DNA of 7,152 nucleotides from Prolixibacteraceae bacterium (GTDB lineage Bacteria; Bacteroidota; Bacteroidia; Bacteroidales; Prolixibacteraceae): positions 1 through 7,152 of the forward strand of contig JAGYOI010000065.1 in the NCBI GenBank assembly GCA_018399395.1, written 5' to 3'. Made by a program: the position numbers and the translations under genes. Shown here piece after piece: positions 5,902-7,152 of the stretch. The notes under the pieces are model-generated. The model was not told the origin of the DNA. It was given only the letters and a program-made list of their open reading frames with translations, and did not search any database. The first letter of the stretch is position 1. Each line of letters opens with the position of its first letter.

Positions 5902-7152
5902 TAAAATTGGACTGGCAGTATTATTTACTTTTCTATATTTTTCTGTCGAAGGTGCTGAAATTCGCTTCTCAAATACTGATTATAGCGGCGATGCATTCAC
6001 CTTTTATACTGTGCCCAATTTTTTAACCGAAAAACAAGAAATAATTGGAGATGGCGTTGTTGATGAAGAAGGTAATTTCACCTGTGAATTAGATATTACT
6101 GAAGAAATAGCAATTTATACCGAATTTGGAGTATACAAAGGTTGGTTTATCTTAAAACCTGATGATTCAATAGAACTTTCATTACCACCAAAACAAGAAA
6201 AGAAATCTTCAAATCCTTATTTCAGGCTAAAACAGATACACCTGGGTTTAAAAAAACCATCACCTGAAAACACCAATTTTTTAATCAGCAATTTTACCCG
6301 GCATTACAATGTTCAAATGAGCCAGAACATTAAAGAAATAATGTACCGCCGTTCTGTCGAAAAAGCTGAAGAAGTTGTAGGTAAGCTAAAAGAACAATTT
6401 CAGGAAACGGATAACGAATACTTTGAAAATTTTAAAAAGTACAAATACGCATCGGTAAAATACACAGCCCAGATTCAGGAACCGCAACCCGTTATCGACG
6501 AATACTTTATTGATCAGGAAATACTTTACGACCACCCCGGCTATGCCGAATTGTTTGAAAAGATTTTCGGGAACTACCTCAAATATGCCACACAGCAGGT
6601 TAACGGTCAAAAAATTAGTGTGATGCTTAACTCCGGCGCACACGAACAATTAATCAACTGGCTAACCCTCGACATGGGATTTAATGAGGCTTTGGCTGAG
6701 GCTATTATACTTAAAGGAATTAAACCGATATTCTATTCAAAAAGGTTTAATACCGTAGGGCTTTTTAACATTCTGCAAAAAATCACCGACGATTCAGAAA
6801 ACCCTGTCCATAAGGAAACAGCCAGCAGTATTTTCAATGAACTGGCACGTACAATGTACGGCACAATTGCTCCTGAACTGGATGTGGCCGACATTAATGG
6901 TGAAATTGTTACATGGGATAACTTTACAGGCAAATACGTTTATTTATGCTTCACCCGTACCGATAATGAAAAATTTAGTCCACACAAAGAACTAATGAAA
7001 GAATTTCAGCAAAAATTCAGCGAAGACCTTGCCATCGTAATTGTACTTGAAGATGATAAAATTGTGGAAAATGCTGAAATGCTAAAAAGCGAAGGTTTTG
7101 ACTGGACCGTGCTCAGAGGGCAAACCCGCCGCGAAATTTATCAGGATTATAA
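5888..7152 (+). CDS. Secreted protein with C-terminal thioredoxin-like domain lacking CxxC, partial at the right edge
   Basis: An open frame of 421 complete codons runs to the window edge. The N-terminus has a signal peptide: MRMINK, a hydrophobic stretch to about residue 18, then a likely cleavage after VEGA near residue 23. There is no lipobox cysteine, so export to the periplasm is inferred. Residues about 24-105 look beta-rich and resemble the DUF4369-like domain that precedes thioredoxin folds in many Bacteroidota proteins; this is a resemblance only. The middle (about 110-320) is mostly helical and charged, with no recognised motif. From A328 the pattern APELDVADINGEIV, then a strand ending in YVYLCFTRT, resembles a TlpA/AhpC-TSA-type thioredoxin domain. 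Where such proteins carry WCxxC, this one reads RTDNEK (357-362), so it has no redox cysteine pair; the nearest cysteine is C354, within the strand. Starts at 5888 or 5894 are both possible, overlapping coaD by 14 or 8 bp. The exact function is unknown. Confidence 0.82.
   Translation, partial: MRMINKIGLAVLFTFLYFSVEGAEIRFSNTDYSGDAFTFYTVPNFLTEKQEIIGDGVVDEEGNFTCELDITEEIAIYTEFGVYKGWFILKPDDSIELSLPPKQEKKSSNPYFRLKQIHLGLKKPSPENTNFLISNFTRHYNVQMSQNIKEIMYRRSVEKAEEVVGKLKEQFQETDNEYFENFKKYKYASVKYTAQIQEPQPVIDEYFIDQEILYDHPGYAELFEKIFGNYLKYATQQVNGQKISVMLNSGAHEQLINWLTLDMGFNEALAEAIILKGIKPIFYSKRFNTVGLFNILQKITDDSENPVHKETASSIFNELARTMYGTIAPELDVADINGEIVTWDNFTGKYVYLCFTRTDNEKFSPHKELMKEFQQKFSEDLAIVIVLEDDKIVENAEMLKSEGFDWTVLRGQTRREIYQDY

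Noticed and set aside
6386..6933. Two minus-strand frames (6386-6649 and 6733-6933) inside the last gene.
   Set aside because: They are antisense to a continuous plus-strand frame that has a signal peptide and a thioredoxin-like domain, and they show no family features.
7148..7152. The TAA-like ending of the window as a stop codon for the last gene.
   Set aside because: In the frame of that gene, TAT is at 7148-7150 and AA begins the next codon. The gene is therefore still open and is cut by the edge.

Overview
The window reads as ordinary chromosomal DNA of an anaerobic or facultatively anaerobic member of the Bacteroidota, probably near the Bacteroidales/Marinilabiliales. This is an inference. 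It rests on the AT-rich genes and very AT-rich spacers, starts without a clear Shine-Dalgarno sequence, candidate promoters of the TAnnTTTG type, a fermentative-lifestyle gene (hydF), and a secreted thioredoxin-like protein of the sort common in this phylum. I see no mobile element, CRISPR array, tRNA or rRNA.

Layout. (1) From the left edge to 1927 on the minus strand lies a fused trehalose-6-phosphate synthase/phosphatase (OtsA-OtsB), cut at its C-terminus by the window edge. (2) A 292-bp AT-rich divergent spacer (1928-2219) holds a perfect 10-bp inverted repeat and a second small palindrome built from the same AACAAT/ATTGTT hexamer, near its middle. (3) From 2220 to 4028 on the plus strand lies a complete GH15 glycoside hydrolase of the trehalase/glucoamylase-like type. 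(4) From 4018 to 5268 on the minus strand lies hydF, the GTPase/[4Fe-4S] scaffold for [FeFe]-hydrogenase maturation; its 3' end overlaps the GH15 gene tail-to-tail by 11 bp. (5) A 147-bp divergent spacer (5269-5415) carries a candidate promoter for each flanking gene. (6) From 5416 to 5901 on the plus strand lies coaD (phosphopantetheine adenylyltransferase). (7) Overlapping the end of coaD, and open to the right edge, is a secreted protein with a thioredoxin-like C-terminal domain that lacks the CxxC active site.

How the genes relate. otsAB would make trehalose from UDP-glucose and glucose-6-phosphate. The divergent GH15 enzyme could hydrolyse trehalose or another alpha-glucoside, so the pair looks like a trehalose synthesis/turnover unit sharing one regulatory spacer. 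hydF implies an [FeFe]-hydrogenase with HydE and HydG encoded elsewhere. coaD is a housekeeping CoA gene that appears to be translationally coupled to the secreted thioredoxin-like protein. I found no evidence of a novel multi-gene system. The points most worth a second look are the operator-like repeats between otsAB and GH15, the altered G4 motif of HydF, and the CxxC-less thioredoxin-like protein behind coaD.
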